A DNA stretch of 8,756 bases, taken from contig WFVP01000430.1 of assembly GCA_015491595.1 (NCBI GenBank), positions 1 through 8,756 of the forward strand. The letters are read 5' to 3'. This DNA comes from Anaerolineales bacterium. GTDB lineage: Bacteria > Chloroflexota > Anaerolineae > Anaerolineales > DRMV01. The position numbers were made by a program, and so were the translations under genes. Positions 1 through 6,904 of the stretch are shown one piece after another. The first letter of the stretch is position 1. Each line of letters opens with the position of its first letter. The notes beneath the pieces were generated by a model. It was not told where the DNA came from, ran no database searches, and saw nothing but the letters and a program-made list of their open reading frames with translations.

Positions 1-1
1 G

Positions 2-415
2 GCCCACACCCTGATGGTGATTTTGGGTCTGGGTTCCCTGTATGCGGTATACAAAGTGTTCACGGCGCAATTGGACCCCAGCCTCATGATTGAAGGCGAG
101 TTGAGCGGACATGCCATTGTGACGCCAGGGGTGCGGGTGCTGACCCCCTTCTTCAACTTGTACGGACTGGTGACCCTGGTGGGCGGTGCGGTGTATTCTT
201 CCTTCCTGTTCTGGCGGAAACGGGTACTCCTCCACCGGGCCATTGGGAACGTGCTCATCGCCGCCGGGGCCCTCATGCCGGCCTTCGGTGGCTTCTTCAG
301 CCGTTTGGGCATCCCTTATGCGCTGTACCTGGGAGAATTCTTGGGCGTGGTCTTGCTCTTTGTCGGCTTCTTGCGAGCCACGACCCCGATGAACTCCCAG
401 TCCGAGCCCTCCTGA
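2..415 (+). CDS. Uncharacterised multi-pass membrane protein, 3' part only
   Basis: I do not recognise this protein. The frame is open from base 2 and has no Shine-Dalgarno sequence before the first ATG (base 14), so the gene very probably begins left of the window; at least 137 residues are visible. Counting from that ATG, hydrophobic stretches lie at about residues 1-15, 42-67, 73-96 and 101-121, giving about four membrane helices, with a basic WRKR turn after the second. The tail (about ten residues, TPMNSQSEPS) is polar. No catalytic or ligand-binding motif can be seen. A strong terminator 25 bases after the stop codon ends its transcript, so it is not cotranscribed with the ribosomal genes. 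It occupies the place where rpoC or an L7Ae-like gene often precedes rpsL. The membrane location is well supported; the function is unknown. Confidence 0.65.
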   Translation, partial: AHTLMVILGLGSLYAVYKVFTAQLDPSLMIEGELSGHAIVTPGVRVLTPFFNLYGLVTLVGGAVYSSFLFWRKRVLLHRAIGNVLIAAGALMPAFGGFFSRLGIPYALYLGEFLGVVLLFVGFLRATTPMNSQSEPS

Positions 416-439
416 AGTCCCCTCCCTCCCTTTCCATCT

Positions 440-488
440 GCACCGCGCTCCATTTCCTGAGGGACTTGGGGCGCGGTGCGCGTTTTTT
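440..488 (+). terminator. Intrinsic terminator after the membrane-protein gene
   Basis: Bases 440-452 pair with 467-479 over 13 positions (GCACCGCGC with GCGCGGTGC, then one G·T wobble and three more pairs). The 14-nt loop contains a small TCC/GGA stem. A run of six T (483-488) follows three bases after the stem. It separates the upstream gene from the rpsL promoter 46 bases further on. Confidence 0.85.
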
Positions 489-533
489 CGTCCTGTTGCC
501 GGAGGAAATTCTCGAAAAATGTGCCCGCTTTGC

Positions 534-561
534 TTGACATGCTTTTCCCTTCGGCTATAAT
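534..561 (+). promoter_or_regulatory. Consensus housekeeping promoter for the str genes
   Basis: TTGACA (534-539) and TATAAT (556-561) match both sigma-70-type hexamers perfectly with a 16-bp spacer. An A/T-rich patch (about 508-520) lies just upstream. Transcription should begin near 568-570, giving a leader of about 105 nt before rpsL. Such a perfect promoter fits the high demand for ribosomal proteins and elongation factors. Confidence 0.88.
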
Positions 562-567
562 GGTGAG

Positions 568-673
568 CGCTGGCCCGAAGACAATGAAACATTGCAAACA
601 TTATGTTGATGTTGCCGCCAAGATTTGCGGTGACAGGGTTTTTTGTCTGTAAAACGATTGAAGGAGGGTAGCG
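568..673 (+). promoter_or_regulatory. 5' leader of rpsL with small inverted repeats
   Basis: The leader holds several short inverted repeats: CAATG-aaa-CATTG (582-594); 594-601 pairing with 609-615 with one bulged A (GCAAaCAT with ATGTTGC); CCGC with GCGG (615-618 with 627-630); and GTTTT with AAAAC (638-642 with 651-655). ATGTTG is repeated in tandem at 603-614. No terminator-type hairpin with a T tract is present, so any control would act on translation or RNA stability. The rpsL ribosome binding site AAGGAGG lies at 661-667. That these elements regulate anything is only a possibility. Confidence 0.4.
584..652 (+). CDS. Possible 22-codon upstream ORF in the rpsL leader
   Basis: An ATG at 584 opens a frame of 22 codons ending in TAA at 650-652, eight bases before the rpsL ribosome binding site. 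The peptide begins MKHCKHYV and has Cys at positions 4, 15 and 21, an unusually high share. The start lies only about 15 nt from the predicted transcription start and has no convincing Shine-Dalgarno sequence (only GAAG at 577-580), so translation would be near-leaderless. A frame of this length can arise by chance. I list it because it starts just inside the transcript and ends just ahead of the rpsL ribosome binding site, a position suited to a regulatory uORF. Confidence 0.22.
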   Translation: MKHCKHYVDVAAKICGDRVFCL

Positions 674-1090
674 GTGCCGACCATCAACCAGCTGGTGCGC
701 AAGGGAAGGAAGCCGAAGCGGGACAAGCCCAAGGCCCCCGCGCTGCTGTACACGTACAACTCCCTGAAGGGGAAGCGCATCCGTTTGCCCAAGGGCTGCC
801 CGCAGAAGCGGGGGGTGTGCTTGGTCGTACGGACCATGACGCCCAAAAAGCCCAACTCCGCGTTGCGGAAGATTGCCCGGGTGCGCTTGACCAACGGTAT
901 GGAAGTCACGGCGTACATCCCCGGTGAAGGCCACAACCTGCAGGAGCACTCGGTGGTGCTGGTGCGGGGTGGCCGTGTGAAGGACCTGCCGGGTGTGCGC
1001 TACAAAATCGTGCGCGGGGCCCTGGACGCCGCGGGCGTGGAGGCCCGACGACAGGCCCGGTCCAAGTACGGGGCCAAGCGGCCGAAGTAA
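674..1090 (+). CDS. rpsL: Small ribosomal subunit protein S12 (uS12)
   Basis: S12 sits at the decoding centre of the 30S subunit and controls tRNA selection accuracy. The start is GTG at 674, supported by AAGGAGG at 661-667 and by the family N-terminus [12 protein letters not shown]. Hallmarks are CPQKRGVC (residues 42-49), [11 protein letters not shown] (56-66), [26 protein letters not shown] (85-110) and the C-terminal [10 protein letters not shown]. Lys58 and Lys103 correspond to E. coli Lys42 and Lys87 (mature numbering), where streptomycin-resistance changes occur; both are wild type. Asp104 matches the Asp that is methylthiolated in some bacteria. The 138-residue length reflects an insertion of about 15 residues around 25-41 relative to E. 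coli, as in Bacillus-type S12. It is the first gene of the str cluster, directly behind the consensus promoter. Confidence 0.99.
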   Translation: MPTINQLVRKGRKPKRDKPKAPALLYTYNSLKGKRIRLPKGCPQKRGVCLVVRTMTPKKPNSALRKIARVRLTNGMEVTAYIPGEGHNLQEHSVVLVRGGRVKDLPGVRYKIVRGALDAAGVEARRQARSKYGAKRPK

Positions 1091-1110
1091 GGACGTGAGG
1101 AGGAGACCCT

Positions 1111-1581
1111 ATGCCACGGCGTTATCGTCCTGAGCGACGCCAGATTCCGCCGGACCCGAAATACGGACGGGTGGATGTGCAGTCCTTCATCAATCGGGTG
1201 ATGAAGAACGGCAAGAAGAGCGTGGCCGCGCGCCTGGTTTACCAGGCCTTTGACATCATTGCGGAGAAGACGGGCGAGGACCCGCTGAAGGTCTTCGAGA
1301 AGGCCATCAAGAACGCTTCGCCCATTATGGAAGTGCGGCCTCGCCGGGTGGGTGGCGCGACGTACCAGATTCCCATGGAAGTGCCTCCCCATCGCCAGTT
1401 CGCCCTGGCCTGCCGCTGGATTATCCACGCGGCCCGTGCGCGGCAGGGGAAGAGCTTTGCGGAAAAGCTGGCCGCGGAACTCATGGATGCAGCCCGCGGT
1501 CAGGGCGCGGCGGTGCGCAAGCGGGAGGAAACCCACCGCATGGCCGAGGCCAACCGGGCCTTCGCCCATCTCAGGTTCTAA
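1111..1581 (+). CDS. rpsG: Small ribosomal subunit protein S7 (uS7)
   Basis: S7 initiates assembly of the 30S head by binding the 3' major domain of 16S rRNA and lies near the E site. The protein has 156 residues, the usual bacterial length. Recognisable segments are MPRRYRPERRQIPPDPKYG, then FINRVMKNGKKSVAARLVY (about 28-46), the EVRPRRVGGATYQIPMEV segment (about 75-92), and KREETHRMAEANRAFAHLRF at the C-terminus (family consensus AHYRW). The ATG at 1111 is preceded by GAGGAGGAG (1097-1105). It begins 20 bases after rpsL and is surely cotranscribed with it. In E. coli S7 represses its own operon by binding the rpsL–rpsG gap; here that gap is only 20 nt, too short for an equivalent structure. 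A terminator-like hairpin follows immediately. Confidence 0.99.
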   Translation: MPRRYRPERRQIPPDPKYGRVDVQSFINRVMKNGKKSVAARLVYQAFDIIAEKTGEDPLKVFEKAIKNASPIMEVRPRRVGGATYQIPMEVPPHRQFALACRWIIHAARARQGKSFAEKLAAELMDAARGQGAAVRKREETHRMAEANRAFAHLRF

Positions 1582-1595
1582 GCCACGGCGCCCCG

Positions 1596-1628
1596 AAAAG
1601 CGGCGCGCGGTCAGCGCGTCGCTTTTTT
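1596..1628 (+). terminator. Terminator-like hairpin between rpsG and fusA
   Basis: Bases 1596-1608 pair with 1614-1626 over 13 positions with a single G·T wobble (AAAAGCGGCGCGC with GCGCGTCGCTTTT), a 5-nt loop (GGTCA) and a run of six T at 1623-1628. By form it is a complete rho-independent terminator lying 14 bases after the rpsG stop. It would end or attenuate the rpsL–rpsG transcript and requires read-through or a separate promoter for fusA and tuf. Efficiency cannot be judged from sequence. Confidence 0.8.
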
Positions 1629-1648
1629 GTGCCTGGCTTCGGGAAAGG

Positions 1649-1676
1649 GTGACGTAATGTGAACGACTTGTATGAC
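1649..1676 (+). promoter_or_regulatory. Weak candidate promoter for fusA
   Basis: GTGACG (1649-1654) and TATGAC (1671-1676) each match four of six consensus bases with a 16-bp spacer. They sit between the rpsG terminator and the fusA ribosome binding site, which is the place a fusA–tuf promoter would be needed. The match is poor and could be chance. Confidence 0.25.
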
Positions 1677-1708
1677 GAATCTTATTCTTGAGCACGGGAA
1701 AGGACGCG

Positions 1709-3790
1709 ATGCCCAGGAAGTATCCTATCGAGAAATACCGAAATATCGGCATCATCGCCCACATTGACGCGGGGAAGACCACGACCACGGAGCGCATCCT
1801 GTTCTACACCGGTCGTACCCATCGTATGGGCGAAGTTCATGAGGGTACGACGGTTACGGATTACATGGAACAGGAGCGGGAGCGGGGCATCACCATCGTG
1901 GCCGCGTCCGTTTCCGCGGAGTGGAAGGGGTACCAAATCAACATCATTGATACCCCCGGACACATCGACTTCACCGCCGAGGTGCAGCGCTCTCTGCGGG
2001 TGCTGGACGGCGGCATCGTGGTCTTTGACGCGTCCCAGGGTGTGGAGCCCCAGAGTGAAACCGTATGGCGCCAGGCGGACCAATACGGGGTGCCCCGTAT
2101 CTGCTTCATCAACAAAATGGACAAGGTGGGCGCTTCTTTCGAGCGCTCGGTGGAGAGCATCCGGGAGCGATTGGGGGCCAACCCCATCCCCGTGCAACTA
2201 CCCATCGGAGAAGAGTCCACCTTCCGGGGTGTGGTGGACCTCATGACCATGCAGGCCATCACCTGGGTGGACGACCTGGGCAAGGAACCCATGACAGGGC
2301 CGATTCCCCCGGAACTGGAGGAGGAGGCCCGGGCCGCCCGGGAGGCCATGATCGAGGCCCTGGCGGAGCTGGATGACGACATCATGATGAAGTACCTGGA
2401 GGGCGAGGACATCCCCGTGGAAGAGTTGAAGGCCGCCCTCCGCCGGGCCACCATCGCCAACAAGGCCCAGCCCGTCTTCTGTGGAAGCGCTTTGCGGAAC
2501 AAGGGCATCCAGCCCCTGTTGGACGGCGTCATCGATTACCTGCCTTCCCCGGTGGACATCCCGCCGGTGAAAGGGGAGAACCCACGGACCGGGGAAATCG
2601 AAGAGCGGCCGGCCAGTGACGACGCGCCCCTGTGCGCGCTGGCTTTCAAGATTGTGACCGACCCCTACGTGGGCCGACTGGCGTACATTCGCGTGTATTC
2701 CGGTGTGCTCACCCAGGGCACCATGGTCTACAACGCCACGAAGGAGAAGCGAGAGCGGGTGGGCCGCCTGTTGCGCATGTACGCCAACCGACGGGAGCCC
2801 ATCAACGAGGTGCGGGCTGGTGACATCGCCGCGGTATTGGGCATGAAGAGCGTGATTACGGGCGACACCCTGTGCGACGAAAAACACCCCATCCTCCTGG
2901 AGCCCATTCGGTTTCCCGAGCCCGTCATCGCGGTGGCCATCGAGCCCAAGTCCTCCGCGGAACAGGATAAACTGGCCAGGGCTTTGCAAAAGCTGTCCGA
3001 GGAGGACCCCACCTTCCGGGTGCGCACCGATGAGGCTACAGGACAGACCCTTATTGAGGGGATGGGCGAGTTGCACCTGGAAATCCTCATCGACCGGTTA
3101 CGTCGGGAGTTCAACGTGCATCCTCGGGTGGGACGGCCTCGGGTGGCCTACAAGGAAACCATCACCCAGCCAGTGGAGAAGGTGGAAGGACGCTTTATCA
3201 AGCAGACGGGCGGCCGTGGCCAGTACGGCCATGTGGTCATCAACGTGGAGCCCGCGGAGCCCGGTTCGGGCATCGTGTTCGAGAACAAAATTGTGGGCGG
3301 TGTCATCCCGCGGGAGTTCATCCCCGCGGTGGAGAAGGGTATCCGGGAAGCGGCCGATACCGGCGTGGTGGCAGGCTATCCCGTGACCGACGTGAAGGTG
3401 ACCCTGGTCGATGGTTCCTACCACGAGGTGGATTCCAGCGAAATGGCTTTCAAGGTCGCGGCTTCCATTGCGTTCAAGGATGCCGTCATGCGGGGGAAGC
3501 CGGTACTGCTGGAGCCCATCATGAAAGTCGAGGTCACCGTGCCCGAAGAGTTCCTGGGCGAGGTGTTGGGCCAGCTGTCCGCCCGGCGGGCCCAGATTCT
3601 GGGGATGGAGAGCCGCCCGGGGAATGTGCGCTCGGTGCGGGCCCTGGTGCCGCTGGCCGAGCTCTTCGGTTACGCCACGGCTTTGCGTTCGGCGACTCAG
3701 GGCCGGGGTTCCTTCACCATGGAATTCGACCACTATGAGCCTGTGCCCGAGAATGTAGCCGAGGCCATCATCAAAGGCGAAAAAGTCTAA
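1709..3790 (+). CDS. fusA: Translation elongation factor G (EF-G)
   Basis: EF-G is the GTPase that translocates tRNA and mRNA after peptide bond formation and acts with RRF in ribosome recycling. From ATG 1709 it has 693 residues, normal for the family. The G domain shows AHIDAGKT (17-24), switch-I GITI (60-63), DTPGH (81-85), NKMD (135-138) and GSA (259-261). Domain IV shows GGRGQYGHV (501-509) and [12 protein letters not shown]; His572 corresponds to the loop-tip His583 of E. coli, which enters the decoding site. The C-terminus carries the domain V motif [16 protein letters not shown]. An in-frame TTG at 1688 would add seven residues, but it has no Shine-Dalgarno sequence, whereas GGGAAAGGA (1696-1704) precedes ATG 1709. 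Switch I continues VAASVSAEW instead of the commoner TSAATTxxW. fusA follows the hairpin at 1596-1628 and is 23 bases ahead of tuf. Confidence 0.99.
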   Translation: MPRKYPIEKYRNIGIIAHIDAGKTTTTERILFYTGRTHRMGEVHEGTTVTDYMEQERERGITIVAASVSAEWKGYQINIIDTPGHIDFTAEVQRSLRVLDGGIVVFDASQGVEPQSETVWRQADQYGVPRICFINKMDKVGASFERSVESIRERLGANPIPVQLPIGEESTFRGVVDLMTMQAITWVDDLGKEPMTGPIPPELEEEARAAREAMIEALAELDDDIMMKYLEGEDIPVEELKAALRRATIANKAQPVFCGSALRNKGIQPLLDGVIDYLPSPVDIPPVKGENPRTGEIEERPASDDAPLCALAFKIVTDPYVGRLAYIRVYSGVLTQGTMVYNATKEKRERVGRLLRMYANRREPINEVRAGDIAAVLGMKSVITGDTLCDEKHPILLEPIRFPEPVIAVAIEPKSSAEQDKLARALQKLSEEDPTFRVRTDEATGQTLIEGMGELHLEILIDRLRREFNVHPRVGRPRVAYKETITQPVEKVEGRFIKQTGGRGQYGHVVINVEPAEPGSGIVFENKIVGGVIPREFIPAVEKGIREAADTGVVAGYPVTDVKVTLVDGSYHEVDSSEMAFKVAASIAFKDAVMRGKPVLLEPIMKVEVTVPEEFLGEVLGQLSARRAQILGMESRPGNVRSVRALVPLAELFGYATALRSATQGRGSFTMEFDHYEPVPENVAEAIIKGEKV

Positions 3791-3813
3791 GCGCTTACGG
3801 AGGAGGTGAACCG

Positions 3814-5016
<1,203 letters not shown>

Positions 5017-5048
5017 GGGACGGCATTTCAGGGACGCGGAGGTGAACC

Positions 5049-5360
5049 ATGGCCAGGCAACGGATTCGGATACGTTTGAAGGCGTACGACCACCGGATTC
5101 TCGACCAGTCGGCGAAGCGCATCGTCGAGACGGCCGAGCGGGCAGGCGCGCGGGTCATCGGGCCTGTGCCCCTGCCCACCCGAAGGGAGCGGTTCACGGT
5201 GATGCGTTCGCCCTTCATCGACAAGAACTCTCAGGAACACTTTGAAATTCGCACGCACAAGCGCTTGATTGACATCATCGACCCCGACGCGAAGACCATC
5301 GACATGCTGATGCGGTTGAATTTGCCGGCAGGCGTGGATATTGAGATTAAACTGCCCTGA
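5049..5360 (+). CDS. rpsJ: Small ribosomal subunit protein S10 (uS10, NusE)
   Basis: S10 is a 30S head protein and, as NusE, also joins NusB in transcription antitermination and in coupling of NusG to the ribosome. The 103-residue protein starts [21 protein letters not shown] and carries the family signature around residues 30-65 ([39 protein letters not shown], split here across the beta hairpin that contacts 16S rRNA). It ends with [20 protein letters not shown] (5038-5045) precedes the ATG. It lies 32 bases after tuf, so it is most likely transcribed with fusA and tuf. A 193-nt regulatory gap then separates it from rplC, so S10 appears uncoupled from the rest of the S10 operon. Confidence 0.99.
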   Translation: MARQRIRIRLKAYDHRILDQSAKRIVETAERAGARVIGPVPLPTRRERFTVMRSPFIDKNSQEHFEIRTHKRLIDIIDPDAKTIDMLMRLNLPAGVDIEIKLP

Positions 5361-5364
5361 CCGG

Positions 5365-5393
5365 TGGTCCAGAAGCCGGTTTTGTGGTATACT
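5365..5393 (+). promoter_or_regulatory. Candidate extended -10 promoter for rplC–rplV
   Basis: TGGTATACT (5385-5393) is an extended -10 element (TGn followed by TATACT, five of six consensus bases). The best -35 at 17 bp (TGGTCC, 5365-5370) matches only three of six bases, which extended -10 promoters tolerate. Transcription would start near 5400 and give a leader of about 154 nt that contains the leader ORF and attenuator. Read-through from rpsJ is the alternative source of this leader. Confidence 0.45.
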
Positions 5394-5394
5394 A

Positions 5395-5423
5395 CCCCTT
5401 TGGCTCGAACGGAACCAAAGGGG
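5395..5423 (+). repeat. Perfect 9-bp inverted repeat over the putative start site
   Basis: CCCCTTTGG (5395-5403) and CCAAAGGGG (5415-5423) are exact complements around an 11-nt loop. In a transcript reading through from rpsJ this would be a stable hairpin, and its right arm contains AAAGGGG (5417-5423), the only plausible ribosome binding site for the leader ORF. If transcription starts near 5400, the left arm would be partly missing and the site would be free. It could also be a protein operator. Its structure is certain; its function is inferred. Confidence 0.6.
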
Positions 5424-5431
5424 CAAGTACC

Positions 5432-5476
5432 TTGACCATGCGCATAAGGCTGCGATATCCGTGGGTATCGGGATAA
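5432..5476 (+). CDS. Putative regulatory leader peptide (14 or 12 residues) ahead of rplC
   Basis: The frame reads [14 protein letters not shown] from TTG 5432, or [12 protein letters not shown] from ATG 5438, ending in TAA (5474-5476). AAAGGGG (5417-5423) is 8 nt before the TTG, good spacing, but 14 nt before the ATG, which is too far; it pairs with the anti-Shine-Dalgarno sequence with one G·U. The peptide contains overlapping Arg-X-Arg motifs, and the Arg and Ile codons used (ATA, AGG, CGA) are scarce in the neighbouring genes. From the TTG, RLR-Y-P occupies residues 6-10 of 14, matching RLR-F-P in the ErmD leader peptide MTHSMRLRFPTLNQ as I remember it. Its codons lie within the competing hairpins upstream of a terminator, so stalling there would change transcription of rplC–rplV. 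Translation is not proven. Confidence 0.5.
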   Translation: MTMRIRLRYPWVSG

Positions 5477-5523
5477 CCAGCGCCCCATAGGCATCCTGAG
5501 GCGCGCGATGGGACCGATACCCA
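5453..5523 (+). promoter_or_regulatory. Antiterminator and competing hairpin of the rplC attenuator
   Basis: Bases 5462-5471 (TGGGTATCGG) are perfectly complementary to 5514-5523 (CCGATACCCA), a 10-bp helix that takes the loop and the first part of the right arm of the terminator. An inner helix GCGCC (5480-5484) with GGCGC (5500-5504) can form at the same time and takes the base of the terminator's left arm. A local hairpin, 5453-5459 with 5464-5470 (CGATATC with GGTATCG, one wobble, 4-nt loop), uses the same 5464-5470 strand and would prevent the antiterminator. The local hairpin lies in the last half of the leader ORF. These mutually exclusive pairings are what a transcription attenuator needs. 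Confidence 0.65.
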
Positions 5524-5538
5524 TCGCGCGTCCTTTTT
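5500..5538 (+). terminator. Intrinsic terminator (attenuator) in the rplC leader
   Basis: CGCGCGATGGG (5502-5512) and CCCATCGCGCG (5520-5530) form a perfect 11-bp stem, extended by a G·T and a G-C pair (5500-5501 with 5531-5532). The loop is 7 nt (ACCGATA), and five T (5534-5538) follow. It lies 15 bases before the rplC start codon, so it can act only as a conditional terminator for the downstream ribosomal protein genes. Confidence 0.85.
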
Positions 5539-5553
5539 GCAGGAGAAGTAAGG

Positions 5554-6201
5554 ATGATCAAGGCAATCATCGGACGTAAAGTGGGTATGACGCAAATCTT
5601 TGACGAAGACGGCCGGGCCATCCCGGTGACCATCATTCAGGCGGGTCCGTGCTACGTGACCCAGATTCGCACGCCCGAGCGGGATGGTTATCGGGCGGTG
5701 CAACTGGGCTTTGAAGAGGTCAAGTCCAAGCGGGTGCCCGCGGGCCTGCGGGGCCACTTCCAGAAGGCGGGGGTGCCGCCCCTGCGGGTGTTGCGGGAGT
5801 TCCGCTTTGAAGGAGAGGACCCGGAGGTGAAGGAGGGGGATGTCATCACGGTGGAAGTTTTCAAAGAAGGGGAGAAGGTGGACGTTACGGGATGGTCCAA
5901 GGGTCGTGGGTTTGCTGGTGCCATCAAGCGTCATGGTTTCTCCCGGCAGCCCAAGACCCACGGCCAGACGGACCGGCACCGGGCCCCCGGTGCCCGGGGC
6001 GCGGCCACGGACCCGGGTCGGACCTGGAAGGGCCAACGAGGCCCGGGCCACATGGGCAACGAGCGGGTCACCATCATCGGCCTGACCGTGGTCAAGGTGG
6101 ATCCGGAGCGGCATTTGTTGGCCGTGAAGGGCGCGGTGCCCGGTCCCAACGGTGGGCTGGTGCTCATCCGTGAGAGTTACAAAAACCGCGTGAAGGACTA
6201 A
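5554..6201 (+). CDS. rplC: Large ribosomal subunit protein L3 (uL3)
   Basis: L3 is a primary 23S rRNA-binding protein whose long extension reaches toward the peptidyl transferase centre. The 215-residue protein begins [20 protein letters not shown], the family N-terminus. The conserved central extension (about residues 128-172) contains [20 protein letters not shown] and [24 protein letters not shown] replaces the commoner VYKG or VFKG, and ARGAATD replaces the usual SIGAGTT-like stretch; these look like lineage variation. AGGAG (5541-5545) lies 8 nt before ATG 5554 and follows directly on the attenuator T tract, so the gene is the first one controlled by that structure. It heads the run rplC–rplD–rplW–rplB–rpsS–rplV. 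Confidence 0.99.
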   Translation: MIKAIIGRKVGMTQIFDEDGRAIPVTIIQAGPCYVTQIRTPERDGYRAVQLGFEEVKSKRVPAGLRGHFQKAGVPPLRVLREFRFEGEDPEVKEGDVITVEVFKEGEKVDVTGWSKGRGFAGAIKRHGFSRQPKTHGQTDRHRAPGARGAATDPGRTWKGQRGPGHMGNERVTIIGLTVVKVDPERHLLAVKGAVPGPNGGLVLIRESYKNRVKD

Positions 6202-6215
6202 TCCGGCTGTCGGCA

Positions 6216-6234
6216 GACGCCTGACGGCGGTCAG
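6216..6234 (+). other. Small alternative hairpins before rplD
   Basis: CTGAC-ggcg-GTCAG (6221-6234) is a perfect 5-bp hairpin. An alternative pairs GACGCC (6216-6221) with GGCGGTC (6226-6232) with one bulge. Both end just before the rplD ribosome binding site GAGGAG (6236-6241), which stays single-stranded. They may influence rplD translation or RNA stability; there is no T tract, so this is not a terminator. Confidence 0.35.
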
Positions 6235-6249
6235 CGAGGAGAAAAAGCC

Positions 6250-6891
6250 ATGAAGGTGCCGGTATACAACATGCAGGGTGAACAGGTTGGCGAGACCGAA
6301 CTGCCGGCCAAGATTTTCGAGGCGCCCATTCGGCCGGACCTGATGCACCAGGCGTACGTCCGGCAGATGGCCAACGCCCGGTTGGGGACCCACAGCACCA
6401 AGACCCGGGGCGAGGTCCGGGGCGGTGGCCGCAAGCCCTGGCCTCAGAAGGGCACGGGTCGGGCCCGGCAGGGCTCCATCCGCGCGCCTCAGTGGGTGGG
6501 CGGTGGCGTGGTGCACGGCCCCAAGCCGCGGGACTATTACCAGGACATGCCCAAGAAGATGCGCCGCGCGGCCCTGCGGTCGGCCCTGTCGGTCAAGGCC
6601 AAGGAAGAGGCCATCATTGTGGTGGACGACCTGAAGTTGCCCGAGCTCAAGACCCGGCTGATGGACGAGGCCCTCACCCGCCTGGCCGGGGATGAGGCCA
6701 CGGTCTTGGTGCTGCTGCCGGAGAACCCCAAGCACAGCGAGCAGTACTTCGTGGTGGCCAAGGCCACGGCCAACCTGCCCTATGCCAAGACGCTGCTGGC
6801 CAATTACGTGAACGTCCGGGACCTGTTGAGTTTTGACAAGGTCCTCATGCCCTTGAAGGCGATTAAGGTGCTGGAGTCCTTCTTGGGCTAA
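6250..6891 (+). CDS. rplD: Large ribosomal subunit protein L4 (uL4)
   Basis: L4 folds on 23S rRNA domain I and sends a loop into the nascent-peptide exit tunnel, where with L22 it forms the constriction. The 213-residue protein shows the tunnel loop at about residues 58-90: GGGRKPWPQKGTGRARQGS, then APQWVGGGVVHGPKPRDY. Lys67 matches E. coli Lys63, a macrolide-resistance site, and is wild type; Pro65 replaces the Arg of the E. coli KPWRQKG, as I also recall in Thermus. The C-terminal half is the globular NDL-type domain ending IKVLESFLG. GAGGAG (6236-6241) sets the ATG. In E. coli L4 represses its own S10 operon through a leader upstream of rpsJ; here the only comparable leader is upstream of rplC. 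Confidence 0.99.
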   Translation: MKVPVYNMQGEQVGETELPAKIFEAPIRPDLMHQAYVRQMANARLGTHSTKTRGEVRGGGRKPWPQKGTGRARQGSIRAPQWVGGGVVHGPKPRDYYQDMPKKMRRAALRSALSVKAKEEAIIVVDDLKLPELKTRLMDEALTRLAGDEATVLVLLPENPKHSEQYFVVAKATANLPYAKTLLANYVNVRDLLSFDKVLMPLKAIKVLESFLG

Positions 6892-6904
6892 GGGAGGCGA
6901 TGCC

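Noticed and set aside
1688..1708. A TTG start for fusA seven codons upstream of ATG 1709.
   Set aside because: No ribosome binding site precedes it, whereas GGGAAAGGA is well placed for ATG 1709 and EF-G proteins usually start close to that point.
1672..1764. A short ORF starting at ATG 1672 and overlapping the start of fusA, considered as a coupled leader peptide.
   Set aside because: It has no Shine-Dalgarno sequence, overlaps fusA out of frame, and has no associated competing RNA structure.
5360..5383. A possible terminator after rpsJ (ACCGG with CCGGT followed by TTTT).
   Set aside because: The stem has only five pairs with an 11-nt loop, and the T run is only four long and overlaps the stem. 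It is too weak to list as a terminator.
5509..5516. TGGGACCG resembles the T-box core TGGNACCG.
   Set aside because: It lies in the left arm and loop of the terminator itself, the flanking AGGG and CG bases are missing, and the leader is too short for a specifier stem. In a T-box this motif lies upstream of the terminator.
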